DNA of 64,000 bases from Ulva prolifera (Eukaryota > Chlorophyta > Ulvophyceae > Ulvales > Ulvaceae), in assembly GCA_023078555.1 (NCBI GenBank), contig CM041201.1:1619713-1683712 (forward strand), written 5' to 3'. Under the pieces are notes generated by a model. That model ran no database searches and was not told where the DNA came from. It was given only the letters and a program-made list of their open reading frames with translations. The position numbers and the translations under genes are program-made. This document shows, piece after piece, positions 9,543 through 22,032 of the stretch (its first letter is position 1; each line of letters begins with the position of its first letter).

Positions 9543-10069
9543 TATCTCGAGCTCTCGAGATGGTGCAGTCTCGCCGCTGCGATAGTCTCTTCATCGATAT
9601 CCTTCCACCTCGGTGCATGACGTCGACGTATCTGTATGGGATATCAGCAGCAATCGCTTCACGGAATAGGTCATGGCGAGTGTGCACGTCACGCGTAGGC
9701 TCGTGTCAGGCGGCTCAGAAGAGGTTCCTGTGCTATGTACGAAAACAGCTGACGTATGTGTGTGTGTTTGTTGCTGTTGATTCGGATGAGATTCGGTTTC
9801 CCTGTTTTCCCTCCCGTTCACTCTTTTGTAAAAGCTGACGTTGATCTGACCCCGTAGCCTCTTCTGTCACCAGTGGTGGACATACAGCAGACATTGATCA
9901 GGCACTGAACAGTGGCTCGGTGACACGATGCCTGGAATGCAGAGAGAAGGGGCTCCTGACTATGCAACTGCATCTCGTGTTGTTCACTGGCAGTCAACAT
10001 CGATAGTTAACGTTCATCCGAGCCCACTGGCAACAGCAACAAGACTCCGGAGCTTGCACCGCGACAGAC
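9543..10069. other. Intergenic stretch, no gene seen
   Basis: It contains one copy of the cccgttcactcttttgtaa motif (about 9814) and a segment near 9715 similar to 1770. No coding exon is supported. Confidence 0.4.
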
Positions 10070-12992
10070 ATGCAACTGCAGCAACGCATAACCTCATTCC
10101 TCTTACTGGCTCTCGCCTGTGGCCACGGGATTGCCCCTTTCACGATCATTCCAGCAGTAGACGCACAGGCACCTGCGCAGTCCCCAGCGAGATGTGCCGC
10201 CCTTCCGCGTGTGTGGCCCGGGCCCGACTGCGCAGCAACAATCGACCGTGGCGGAGCTGTGCGCCTCGATCTACTGTCGCATATGAATATTCAATGAGCT
10301 CTAATTGCAAATTTCATTAATAGCATGCATGCGTGTGTACAGATGCGCGGCATGGTACTGGTGGCTGTGGACCACCACGAGCCCCGACAGCAATGCAACG
10401 TTCACATCATCATGATCATCATGATGGTGTGCACAGTGTTTGGCGAGGCCGAAACATGTTATGCCGGTCCGTGATGTTCATGTAATACAGCATCAACCAG
10501 TGAACTTTCTACCTCAGTACACAGTGTTTGCACACACTGGAATGTTCCTGTGCGAGTGCTTAAGAGTAGAGGCCCGTCCACGCTTCTGTGTTCTGGTGTT
10601 TTTCTTGAGCTCTGTCTCTCATGATCAGAGAAGAAATGCGTCCGCGGCAACCCGCAGAGAGGTTTGGCCTCCTGTAGCCACGCAAGCAGGTTGTCAACCG
10701 CGTCCGCTGTCGTTTCCGGCGCTCCATTTGACATACCCTTGAGGGCGATAACACGCTGGGTACCGGTAGGTGTGCGAGTGGACGGGCGACTGCGGCGCGA
10801 TCGACGGCGCCGACTGCTCCAACAAGTGCATCGCTGGCCTCGCACCCCTGAGCCACATTGCCGACGTCCGCACCGGCGCCCTCCAGACCCCGGGCCTCAC
10901 CCACTGCCACCTTCTCGCCTCCTACCTCTGGCGGGCGTACGCTGCGGGTGCCCGGACGGGCGCCGCCGCAGCAGCGCGGGGCCTGCGCGGCGCCGATGTG
11001 GCTGATGGATGCCCAAGTGATGAGGTGGTCGATGAGATCGTGGCGAGTGCCGCGTGGCCGTCGATCATGCAGGCGCCGCGTGACGTGCGCATGGGCCACG
11101 GCGACGGTGAAAACCCGCCGACCCTCCTTGGGCCGCTCCGTGCGCACACCCTCTAGACGCAGCTGCTGACGCAGCTGCTGCTGACGTATATGCATGCAGG
11201 GAATATGCGGGCTTGGTCGTTTCTGGCCGAATCATCTCGAGCGCGCCCTGCGCATCGCCGCGTTGTGGTCGCTTCATGACTTGAGCGCATGCGGGACTTG
11301 GCGCATGTCAGTAATGCATACATGCATCTGACCTTCACTTGCACTGAGGTGATGCACCCCATTGAGTTCCTTCATCGGTCGAGCCGGGAGCTCAGTGCAT
11401 TCGTGTCCCAACCCAAAAGCTGATGATTTTGCAACACCCGTCCGCGATCAGGTACACCGTTCATACCATTGTTTGTGTTAATCAATTGCACTGGCGTCGG
11501 TTTCACCTCCAAGACGTCCACTGCCGCCACAGAATCCGCGGACGCGCTCAAGGTGTTCTTCAACACCGCGTGCAAGACCGAGGCCGTGCAGCCGCCGCTG
11601 TCCGCGCTCTTCCCGGCCGCGGTGCCCGCCGCCCCCGGCACCTGCCCCGCCGACGCCCCCCTGCAGCCCCGCACCGTCTGCCGCGACTCCCTCGGCCTCC
11701 TCGAGGCAGCCTACGGCGACTACGCCACCGCCACCACCCTAACCGGGTGCGCGCCGCGCGCTGCGGGCTGTGAATGCTGTTGCCAGGCGGATGTCTGCGG
11801 CTGCGTACGCGGCACCATAGGCTGCCGCGTCATGCATTATGTGCCTCTGTGCCATGCCTTGCGTGCCAACGGCAAGACGAGGGAACGCGCTACAGCCTGG
11901 CTGCTGAGGCGTGGCTGGTGAGCCCATCTGTCGCCGGGACGTTTCATTCTGCTGGTGTTCTCGTACGACCACGCCACGTCCGCGGACGTGCTGGTGCGTG
12001 CTCACCCGTAACACCCTGAAGCTGGTCCGTGGGCGCCGCTCCCGTACACGGATACTGGCAGAATGGACACGTACAGGCGGCAGCGCCGCAATCGCCTTTG
12101 TGCTACACTGACGTGCAAACATGCAGATGCCTGCTGCCTCTCACCCGGCAGCTACCTCCGTGCAGGCTTCTGCGGGCTGCGTCGGAGGAGGCGCAGGCGG
12201 CATGCGCGGCCGCACGCGCGGCCACGCCCAACGCCGCATGCACACCATCCGCGTGGATGATGGACGCCGCATGCATGCGGCACATGCTCGCCGTGCGCGG
12301 CGTGCCACTGCCGGAGGCCCTTGTGGACACTGGCGCGCTTCGCAGCGTCTCTGCAGCATACCTCGAGCTGCACGAGGCCTGCCGCGCCCTCACCACCAAG
12401 GTGCTGCCCCATGACAGCGATTCGTCGGGTGTGCGCATACGGAGCCCGCCAAATTTGCATGCATCTTCCCCGTGCGCAAGGTGCATCTTCCTCGTGCCGT
12501 AGCAGCATGGGACCCATCCGGCGCCTTGCATGTCTCCACTCGCAACCTTGTTCGATGCTTGTGAGACGCGACGACGACTCGCATGACATGGTCATGCGCA
12601 TTTCCACACGGTCCCGTGTGTCTGTGCACCTGTTCGTGTCTTTCACCCGTCCAGCAACTGCGTTATGATGCGCGTAGCATCTCACTAGCAGTCCATGCTC
12701 AGTGTGTGCTACGCAAACAAAGGTGTGGGGCGCGCGGCCGCATGCCCCCGCCCCTATGACTATGACACCCCCGCCATTGTATGCTACAGCGATGCCGTCA
12801 AGGCAAGAAAACAACGTCCTCCTCGCCGTGCAGGAGGAGTGCCTTGGCTCGTCGCTCCCGGATGCGCTCAGCGCCGCCACCGCCGCAGCGTCGGCAGTGC
12901 TCCCAGACCTCCGGGCAGTCATCCACCCCGGCCCGGGCAAGGCGAGCACGGCCGCAGCCGGCTCGGCCCACATGCACAGCAACACCGCCTGA
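10070..12992 (+). CDS. Secreted cysteine-rich protein, five exons, family unknown
   Basis: Proposed exons: 10070-10258, 10770-10947 (or on to 11106), 11533-11746, 12166-12428 and 12790-12992. All join in frame, giving about 348 residues. The start shows a clear signal peptide (MQLQQRITSFLLLALACGHG). The mature part has spaced cysteines in RCAALPRVWPGPDC, CEWTGDCGAIDGADCSNKC, KVFFNTACK, CPADAP, TVCRDS, AQAACAAAR and VQEECLGSS. The first, third and possibly the fourth intron begin with GTGCGC or a close variant, like other genes here. The longer second exon would add PSDEVVDEIVASAAW, which also looks coding. No transmembrane segment was seen, so a cell-wall or secreted location is inferred. A 30-nt G run follows about 80 bp after the stop. 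I cannot assign a function. Confidence 0.6.
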
Positions 12993-13068
12993 CCGCCGGC
13001 TGCCGCTCCGGTCAAGCGAAAGATACAATATATCTTATATTATATGGGGCGCAATGGGGCAAGCGGGG

Positions 13069-13070
<2 letters not shown>

Positions 13071-13100
<30 letters not shown>
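13071..13100 (+). repeat. Poly-G tract, 30 nt
   Basis: Thirty uninterrupted G residues. Two similar tracts (19501-19526 and 28654-28672) lie just inside introns of minus-strand genes. No intron has been assigned here. Confidence 0.95.
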
Positions 13101-13102
<2 letters not shown>

Positions 13103-15225
13103 GTGCCACCTGCCACGTAGTGGCTGGGGGTATAGTCGCATGGGTGGCTACCAGGATCACGGCTATGGGATTTGTGTGTGCGCATGCCTGGTTGTGATGT
13201 CTCGGTGACGAGTTGATTTGCGCGTCGGGGCGCGGATCGAGTGGGCTGTGGTCTCTGCGGTGGGGGGCGTCGGGCAGGCGGAGGACGGACGCTGTGGCTC
13301 CGGCCCGGTAGCCAACAGCCAGGCCTGCAGGACAGTCAAGATGGGAATGCACCCGCGATGCCGACACTCCATCTTATGTGTATGCATGAGCACATCGCGA
13401 GACTCAAGTCACTGGGGCATGGGCAATTCGGATCTTTTATGGCCTCCACTGCAGCTGGCTGTGGCTGCGATTCACCAACAGAGCCAATGAGCCTTGCCAA
13501 AGAGTCTTGGCGAGGACGTGGCTGCAGGGCCTTTGGTGTACATGCTAGAGACTCGCTGCTGCTGAGAAAACTACTCAAAAGCCAGCCACACAGTGTGCCC
13601 ATGCATGAGAGGCACGCCCTGCTGGGGGGACCGCCTGCCAACCAACAAGGTCGACAGAAGATGATGGTTATGTGATGAGCACACTGCACAGCACGACGTC
13701 CGTCAATGCATCCACTTGTAACGTTCTTGTGCACCCGCGATCCGATGCTGCTGTCTGTCTTATCCCATAGTATCAGTTGACGGTGGCGTACGTGCCTTTG
13801 TTTACAGTACAGGAGGTGTGGTGTTTTTTGCGTTCGCAGCTTACTGATCTATGGCGGCAGTTTTGTACAGAGCTACCCGTGAAAGCCAACAGCGGGGGTG
13901 CCTCTGCCAAGCATCCCAGCATGGACGCCGGGGATCCACTGGGAACGTGTGCGTGCTGATGGAGCCAGGTGGGAGTGCCGGCCAGTATCTGTGGTAGTCT
14001 GGGCGTTGGGGAACAGTGAAGAGCTGTCGCATTCATGCAGAACACAATCACAGGTCCACTGCACAGCCCCAAACAGCCGCCGCTGAAATGGAAAGCTGGC
14101 TGTGTTGAATTGATCAGTGAAGTGACCGCATTATGGTCTAGCGGTGCAGCATACCGGCCACTGAATTGACACACTTTGCCAGGTGAGGTCAGTGACGTGA
14201 CCTGGGACTCTGTTGACGTTGCACAGAGAAACACTTGACAATTGCCATTGCATCTGAGGCAGCTCTCTGAGAAATGGAGTGCTACTGCTGTCATAGGTGT
14301 GGCACTGACTTCATAGCGTCTGGCCAGTTTTCACAGCTGTGCACACAGGTGGTGCCCCTCCCCACTGCGTGCCCCCATTCCGTGGAGTGCCACATCTTAG
14401 TCCCAAGATTGACGTCACACACATGTTGACGCGGGGAGAGCCTGACTTGCCACAGCGTCGCCTAGCTCGTGGCTGTCGCAGCTCGTTTGCAACGGGCGGT
14501 GAGATGAGATGTGTGCCTGGTTGCGCCTTCGTTAACACTCAAGCCGTGCAGCAGCAAGGTAAATCACTGTTTACGTGCTACACTGCAGAGCTCGCAGCAT
14601 ATACATAGCGCACGCACAGAAGGAATGCAGCGTTTCGACAGGCATGCCGCATCTGATGGATGCAGTCAGACAATTCACAGTCAGACCTCCTGCAGCACTT
14701 TCATTCGAAATCCTGCCGCGCCGATGTGGCCTTACGATCAGTCACAGGCAGCACGCAAGCTCCAGCGCAACCTAGGAAATCGCACAGTGGCTACGGTGGA
14801 TCGATGTTCAGAGCACGGAATGATGCAGCGCGCTGATCGGGGGTTGCCGGACACTGACCCCGACAGTGATCCATTCCGTTGTTTGTATCGAGGTGTTCTC
14901 TTTGGATTGTGGACTGCATTTGTACCGGGGCCGGTCCGGACGATCATTTGTGGGATGTTCGCACTGCCGATATGATCTCATGAACGCCCCGCTTTGGACG
15001 TTACCGCACTCGCCAACACATATGACCTCTAGATATTGAATCTCATCTTTGCGCAAGTTGATCGCTTGCTGAGCTCGCTTTGTCCTGGCGTGTCACACAG
15101 GCAGCTCACGGCTTGTTGCGGGTCCTGCGCAGAGGCGAAGAATGGCAGCAGCCGCTCTGTAAGCTGTCCTTTGATATCGCTGGCGTGTGGCTGAAGATCG
15201 TCACGGCACACCGACTCTAGTTGCC
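13101..15225. other. Long intergenic region, no gene assigned
   Basis: Several frames reach 100-170 codons, such as the minus frame at 13773-14294, but their composition looks like chance translation. No splice-linked exon set or recognisable domain was found. Confidence 0.45.
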
Positions 15226-16647
15226 ATGAGAGTGCTGCCGACATGGCTGTCTCTAGTCCGAACTGCTGCGAGCCTCGCCACACTCTTGCTGTTGACCACC
15301 ACGGCTGTCACTGCTGTCAAGCTCAAGATAGAGAAGGTAGAATGTGTTTCACAGACGATTGCGAAACCGGGATCCCTCGTGACAGTAGCAGTTGTCTCCT
15401 CGGAGTTTCGGGGTGCAGCATCCTTCTTCGACCTACAGGTGAGGTCCATGCCACCTCGCTGTGCATGCCTTTCGCCAAGTCATGCTGCGCTGTTTCCTGC
15501 GACAGGTAGGTGTCGCTTAATGTGCTCGCAACGGATAGGTTCAGCTATTAAGCCAGGCACAATCTGGGTCATGGCTAAACCTGTGCCAAAATGTCACAGA
15601 CGTGTCATATTTTTTCACATGTGGGTCTGTGCTTCATAGGTTTTGGATCCGAGTGGAGACCAAGTATATTACAAGGAAGAGATTGAAACATCAGAGATCT
15701 CCTTCACAAACCGCCTCTCGGGCGCCCACAGGTTCTGCTTCACTGTCTCCAAGAAGAACAGTTCCTTGGGCTCGGGAATAGGGTCACCGAGGGTCGGAAA
15801 GAAGCTGCGTGAAGTGTCATTCGACATCATGGTCGGGGAGACCTGGTCTGATGACCGGGTCAAGACAGAGCACCTGGATGAGTTGATGTCGGACATCTCT
15901 GCCCTAAAGACCCGCATTCAGAAGCTCAAGAGGTGAGAGGCTCATGTTTCACAGCTCGTCCTCGCCACCCAGCATGCCAGGGGAACTGGGGCTGGTACCT
16001 CTGATGCTGAGGAACCTCAACGTCAGGCTGCTGTCGGCTGACATATACCTGTCCATTGGCATACGCCTGCCACAGCAGGCGTTGACACATGCACACACTT
16101 GGCCATGCCTTGCACAGAGTCGTCCGTTGCGGACAGCATTACATGAACTCTGATCCACGGCCATCGTGTTCTTTCGGATGCCTCACAGTCTCGCTCTCGT
16201 TGGCTGCGCCGCCGCCGCCGCCCCAAATCGAAAGCACCCCGCTGCTCGTGCCCTTCCATATCACACATGAGATCAGTCCGTCAAGCCAGACCGTTTGACG
16301 CGTTCGCAGTGCTGTACATCTGAAACGCCCATGCCGTGTCCCGGCTCGGGGGGGTGGTCGCCCGTGCACGGCATGGGTGACCCTGCACAGCAAGTGGACG
16401 AAGTCCTCGACGGACAACAGCACATAGTCCAGATACAACCACAGTGCACGATTGTGACAGAGGGCTGCTGCTGTGCAGTGAGGTGAGGTATCTCAAGTTC
16501 CGGGAGATCAGACACCGCAAAACGGTGAAGAGCACGGCGCGCCGCGTGCTGCGGTACTCGCTCGGCAAGATGATCGTCATCATCGTCATTGCCATTGCAC
16601 AGCCCGCCATCATCGCCATCTTCTTCCAGCGCCGCTTCAAGTACTAG
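15226..16647 (+). CDS. p24/EMP24 family cargo receptor (GOLD domain)
   Basis: Exons 15226-15438, 15640-15932 and 16479-16647 join in frame to 224 residues, the usual size for p24 proteins. These type I membrane proteins cycle between ER and Golgi in COPII and COPI vesicles. Visible parts in order: a signal peptide (residues 1 to about 30, with LATLLLLTTTAVTA); a GOLD domain with its paired cysteines (C40 in KVECVSQ, C104 in HRFCFTV); a coiled-coil region (DELMSDISALKTRIQKLK, then EVRYLKFREIRH); one membrane span (MIVIIVIAIAQPAIIAIF); and a short cytosolic tail FFQRRFKY with aromatic and basic sorting signals. The ATG at 15226 is chosen because it precedes the signal peptide directly; a GTG-initiated extension is not needed. 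The last codons and stop are tandemly triplicated downstream. Confidence 0.92.
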
Positions 16648-16702
16648 CACTTCCAGCGCCGCTTCAAGTACTAGCACTTCCAGCGCCGCTTCAAGTACTA
16701 GT
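16623..16702 (+). repeat. 27-bp tandem triplication spanning the stop codon of the p24 gene
   Basis: The unit cttccagcgccgcttcaagt plus actagca occurs three times in a row. The first copy is the authentic end of the coding sequence (FQRRFKY stop). The next two are silent copies in the 3' UTR, each with its own in-frame-looking stop. Confidence 0.9.
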
Positions 16703-18812
16703 ACCCACACAGCACGTGCCGCTTCACGCATCTGCTTGCGGTGGCAAGGAACGTCGCTCTGTCTAAGACGTGGAGTTGGTGGGAGATGAGCTGCGTCGGG
16801 CTGTCTCCACAGCATGGAGGGGGATATCACGGCCTCTTCCAGTGGGTCGAGGGCAACGCCGGATCCGTGTGTGGCGCCGCGCTCCCATGGCCTCAGGCAG
16901 TACGGCCGTCCTCGTGCAGCCGCACAGACCACCGCGCGCACAGCGTGTGCCGAAGCAGCAGCACAGCAGCAGACTGCAAACGGCCGCTGTGCCCCCGCCC
17001 CCGCGCATCGAGCGTGATGCGACAGCGGCGGCCCTCATAGACGCCCTCTCACCTCCGCCAGCGCCCCTCGCACGCACCTCCTCTCCCGGCTTGCACGCGC
17101 ATGCATCTGCGCGAGCGGCGAGAGCCCCCGCTGCGGGCCGTTGACCACAGGAAGCCACGTGACACCGTCGGTGGCACTGGTGGACACTGCATGGATATAG
17201 GGTGCAGGTTGACCCGTGTCCCCCTGCCCAGACAACCGCAACGGTGTCTCCTGAGGCTGTTGCATCACACGTGATGGTCACGACCGCATATGCCGCGCCC
17301 GCCCCCCTTAGGACTCTGGCGCACCCTGCAGCTCCGTGCGCTGCGCAGCGCACGACGCATAGAAGTCCTGGGCACAGCAAATGCTCACCCACAAGGTGCC
17401 GTGATGAGTTGCGGGCTGTTTGTGGCGTGGGGGGCCGGCTGGTGGTGCGGCCGGGCGTCGCGGCTGCGTTGGGCCGGCTTTCGTGGTTGCTGCGTTGCGG
17501 ATCAAGCGAGTGTGGTGCTGAGCGTGTGTTTCTTATGGGCCATGTGCGCGAGTGTGGGGAGGACTGGGCGTTGTTTCTGGTCCCACATGAGGCGCATGGG
17601 GCCCACGCAAGTTTGAACCGCGTGTGTGAAGTCTAGGGGGGATAATTCAAGTCATGGCTTTCTGCGTGGTGTAGTGGTGACGGCAGTGAGCGAAAGATGT
17701 GACAGCCGACCCAGTGTCCGGAACTGCCAACGCACCATCACACGTGGGCATGTAATCGTGCATGCACACACATACTCACAGATCGTACCCGGCCTAGTGC
17801 CACGTCTGCGTGAGTGGATTTGCGTGTGAATTCCTAGCAACAGCTCGCTGCCCGGCCTCTGTCCTTTGTAACTACATACTCACAGCCCGTACATGATGCC
17901 TGAGACAGGTACAGAGCCAGTCAGAACGAGACTGCGTACTCCTATCTCACCACTACTGAGCGCACAGCATACCCAGACTGCAGTGCAGACCATGCATGCG
18001 TCGTGTAACACCATCCATATGCAGGACTGCAGATGCGGCGGGCAGAAATACACACTGTATGTTGAACACCAAACCATGTGTGCTCGTCTGCTCTGCAAAT
18101 CGCAGCGGCTGCAACTTGCACCTGATCGTAATACGGTTCATGAGCATGATCAGCATTGTGGCGGTAGGCTCCCAGGCGCCGTGCTTACTGTACTGCAGTC
18201 GTGAAGTCTGACAGCAACACCCTCGGCCACCCTAGACCCGCGCTGCCACATCCATAGGTGGGGCATGTACACACCATAGTACGAAAACGCCTCGCACGTG
18301 ACCAGCGCCTCGCGCCTGAGCCGTTGAGCACCACCGCACAGCCTCACACAACGGCCGTGCACGATACAGAAAGAATTGCAATGGAAACCCCGGCCGCCGT
18401 CGGCTCGCTGATCACTGCAGCGGCGGCATCGCTCACACAAGCAGCGGCCCCCGCGTGCCTGCACCACACTTGCGGCGATACATCCCTCAGCCAGACTCCC
18501 TTTCACCAAGGTCCGGCGGCGCCCCCCGCGCCGCGGTGCAGCAGGGAGCGCCGAGTCGCAGCCGGCAGGCCCGGTGAGGTCACCGCCGCCGCTGCACATG
18601 CCTGCGCGCGTGGCGGACGGGCGCTCGTTCACTGAGGTACAGGCTAAGGTCTTATTGGCAGGGCTGCGGAGTTCATCGGTGCGGGTGGCCCGCAGAGGCC
18701 TTTGCAGGGTCCGGCATGCCCGCAGCGTGCGGCCGTTGGGTGGTGGCAGGGTTCCGGAAGCTTCTACAGCAGCCGGCGAGGGGATCGGTAGGGTTAGGCA
18801 GGCTGTGGCGGG
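16703..18812. other. Intergenic region with ambiguous open frames and one non-LTR fragment
   Basis: GC-rich frames overlap on both strands. For example, a plus frame ends near 17144 (PPPPRIERDATAAALIDAL), and another spans about 18380-18635. None shows a family signature or linked splice sites, so no gene is claimed. The only clear feature is the non-LTR fragment at 17782-17873. Confidence 0.4.
17782..17873 (+). mobile_element. 5'-truncated copy of the non-LTR element's 3' end
   Basis: About 92 bp match the 3' end of the element at 4993-8491 and end CCTTTGTAACT. The copy is flanked by the 12-bp direct repeat acatactcacag (17770-17781 and 17874-17885), a target-site duplication typical of target-primed reverse transcription. 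Confidence 0.85.
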
Positions 18813-21800
18813 TCACTCACTGAAGTAGCGGTTGCCGAATTCGCCGATGCCGGGGACGACGACGTGGAGCTCGTTGAGGCCCCAGTCGATCTCGGACACG
18901 ACGACGCGGATGCCCGGGAAGCGCCGGCACACGGCGTGGAGGCCCTGCGGCGCCGCGATGAGGCACAGCAGGTAGATCTTCTCCTCCGCGCACCCCTTCT
19001 CCTGCATGCCAGTGTTGGGGCGTCGGGCCCATTCACCCCGCGAAGTCGTGAGAATGTCTGGAGGAGACAGGGCCACAACGATGATTCGAGGAGGCGCGCC
19101 AACTCAGCGGCTCGTCAGTGCACACGACTCAGGTGCACGGGGAGGCAGATGTGCGTCAGGAGTCAGCGTGTTGCCCTGCTGCCTCTGATTGTGCGGTCTC
19201 AGAAGGGGACAGTGTGGACTGACATGCACAAGTCGTTTCAGGTTTTCAGCACCTTCCTTGTCACGGCAGACTGGAACACGCATCACCCTCGAATCACCCC
19301 AGCTAATACTGTCCCGTCTAGCGTTGAGATTACAGACACAACTGAATATCGTCTGGCTGCAGGATTGCGAGCGCATTGAGAGTGCACTCACTGGAGTTTG
19401 CGAACGAGCCGAATCGCGGATCGCGCAGCACAGGTGCCAACAGTTGCTGCTGCGCGATGCCGATCGGCACAGCGGCGCTTGGAGTAGCGGCCAGTGGAGA
19501 GGGGGGGGGGGGGGGGGGGGGGGGGGCGCACGAGGAGCATCTCGATGGCGCGCACGACCGTGTAGCCACTCGAGAGGATGGAGTCCATCAGGAGGCAGTG
19601 CCGGTTGGCGACGTCGCTGGGCAGCTTGCAGTAGAGCAGCGGCTGCCGGTTCGCCTGCAGCGTCGTGTTCTGGATGTTTGCCTCTGCGTCGTCCACCGGC
19701 TGCGGCTGCACAGCACCCCAGCCACCTCAAAAAACATACCAGGGTTTATCAAGAAGACGGCCGCAGACGCACGGCTGCTGACGGCGGCGGCCATGCCTGA
19801 GTGGCTGCCCGCAATGTGCATGGCGCTCCGGCGCTCGCGCATTGGGCATGTCAAGCCGGGCAGCACCCCATTATGCGGCGGCTGCTTTGTGGCTACAGGG
19901 GCCCGCACCAGCGCCGACACCTGCGCCGCGAGGGAGCTCTCCGGCGACGACAGCCCCGGCAGGTCCGCGCTGCTCGCCCCCAGCAGCTCCGGCTCCCGGT
20001 ACACGAGGATCTTCCCGATCTTGATGCCCTGGCAGCACTCCCGCAGCGCCCCCTCCATCGCCTCGCCCCCCCGGATGATGCTCACGCCGCACAGGCTCCG
20101 CGCAAAGTCGACCCCGACGTACTGGTACCCCTCCGGCGTCGTCACGCACTTCTCGCCGAACGGCAGGAAGCCGAGGCCGGCCTCGACGACGAGGCGGATG
20201 AGGCGGTCGGCGTAGAAGACAAAGTCGGCGCGGGAGGTGGCGGTGGAGCGGACGACGGTGTGCATGTGGCGCAGGATCGGCGTGGACTCCATGCAGTGGA
20301 GGTTAGGGTACTGCCGCACGAGGGGGTGCTGCTTGAGGGACTCCTTGAGGTGCTCGGTCACGAGCTCCACGGCCATGCGATTGTCACGGCTGCAGCGGCA
20401 CGACTCGGTTGGCCAACGGGGTGGGGAGGTGTGTTGGCGCTGGGATGTACATCCGCAGAACGGTCGCACTGTAGGAGAAGGCAAGGCAGCGCTGCAGCGG
20501 ATGCACAGGAGGGGGCATTGGAAAGGGCAACGGGACGCAGCCAATGTGGCCGCAATGCATGTGCAGGTGGGCTGCCGGCAACAGGCAGGCTGATGCCATG
20601 GCATCGCCAGTGTGCGTGCTCAGGCGTCGTGCGGTATGGCGTGATAGCTCAGTACAGCAGGGCGGCCACGTGTGATATGTCATTCGCAATCTGTGAGGGG
20701 GCTGTGCTGGCGGTGGGGCTGCAGGTCGGCTGCGGGACACGTGTTGCATTGCTGCGGTGCTGCATTTGCTGCAGGAGCAGCAGCGCTGTGCATGCAGGCT
20801 GCTCCAGTTGACCATACAGCAACAGCTTGAAAGCTTCGCCTAGCAACAGGTCACGACGGCTGCAAGCTGAGGAGGCGTGCAAGGAAGCACACTCGTGCCA
20901 GGGGATGATGACGTCCGCTATCCGCCTCGATGGAGTCACGAAGCGATCCTGAGCTGGCTTCACAAAGCGAGTGTACTGTGCTATGACCCCCTGCAGGTCC
21001 CTGCCGCGAGCCTCGATATCCCTGAGTATTCGCCTTGATAATCGCAGGTCGTCATCTGTGTCCACGTATATCTGCAGGGCATGCAGGGGCTTGGCACTGA
21101 GGGGGCAGCAGCTGCTGAGCTATTTCACAGGCGGACACGCGCTCCTGGGCAGCTGGTGCGTCCACACACCTTCATGTTGAGTCTTTCGACGATGGCAGGG
21201 ACATGGAGGACGAGGATGCCCTCGAAGAGGATGACCTCGCCGGGCTTGACTGTCTGCACCTCGCTTGCTCGGCTGTGAGTGGTGAAGTCGTATACCGGGA
21301 TCGTCGTCACCTGGCCTCGCTTCAAGCTATCAAGACATCGAGTGACCTCAGCAACATCAAAGGCGTCTGGGTGATCAAAATTAAAGTCTGCATGCAGGAG
21401 CACAGTGGTGGAGCAAGTTCTGGGGCGCGCTATCCTTCCAGGTGCAGCTCAAGCTGCACGAGACACACCATCCACCGACTCGCGCTCTTCTGCAGTCAGA
21501 GGTCGGTAAAAGTTGTCCATCGAGATTATCACGACCCGGTCGTCTGCCATTGTCTCGGCGATCTTGTGGCACACTGTCGTTTTCCCGGAAGCGGTGCCTC
21601 CCGCAACTCCGATAACCTAAAGACGACATTTAAGATTTACGGCAAGAATCCAGTCTCTGCAGTAGTATGAATTCATGTTTTTTGACTTTCGCATCCTATT
21701 CGCCAAGGGGTGTCTCACCAAAGGTGGAGCGCGCATAGACTTGGGGCACGCGCGATCCAGCGCCACTGCATTGATGGCTTCGAAATCATCTTGACGAAAA

Positions 21801-22032
21801 CTAAAAACGTGTTGCATTGTTCGAGTCTGCCCTTCACTGGAAGCTCCCATGTCTAGATCTCTTACAATTTCCTCCAGGCGAACCATCTCTAACCATTGCA
21901 CCAACCTTCGCACCGGCTTACAGAGATGAAACGCACTACCTTGATTTGGGATTCATCGACAAGTGAGGATGTTCGTCGCACAGCGCGCAGCGGACGCCTC
22001 TTGCTGTCGACGGTGTACAACTTCAGATGCAT
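18813..22032 (-). CDS. Bifunctional uridine kinase / uracil phosphoribosyltransferase-like protein
   Basis: Seven minus-strand exons (21940-22032, 21469-21616, 21170-21387, 20893-21071, 19909-20389, 19532-19705, 18813-19001) join in frame to 493 residues, the size of plant UKL proteins. The N-terminal half is a uridine kinase: P-loop [12 protein letters not shown] near residues 35-45, then [30 protein letters not shown] and [13 protein letters not shown]. The C-terminal half is UPRT-like: [39 protein letters not shown], the PRPP loop [10 protein letters not shown], and the end [12 protein letters not shown]. The kinase phosphorylates uridine or cytidine to UMP or CMP. In plant homologues the UPRT half is reported inactive, and here the usual Asp near the end is Asn (FGNRYF). 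The start is ATG at 22032. The intron after exon 6 opens with GTGCG followed by 26 or more C. Confidence 0.92.
19501..19526 (-). repeat. Poly-C tract (sense strand) immediately inside intron 6 of the UK/UPRT gene
   Basis: On the coding strand the intron reads GTGCG and then at least 26 C. The tract lies within 6 nt of the 5' splice site at 19531. Confidence 0.9.

Noticed and set aside
13773-14294. 173-codon minus-strand ORF
   Set aside because: No domain, no codon signal and no linked exons. Composition looks like chance.
16763-18635. Overlapping ORFs of 100-210 codons on both strands
   Set aside because: No family signature or consistent splice-linked set. They are left unassigned.
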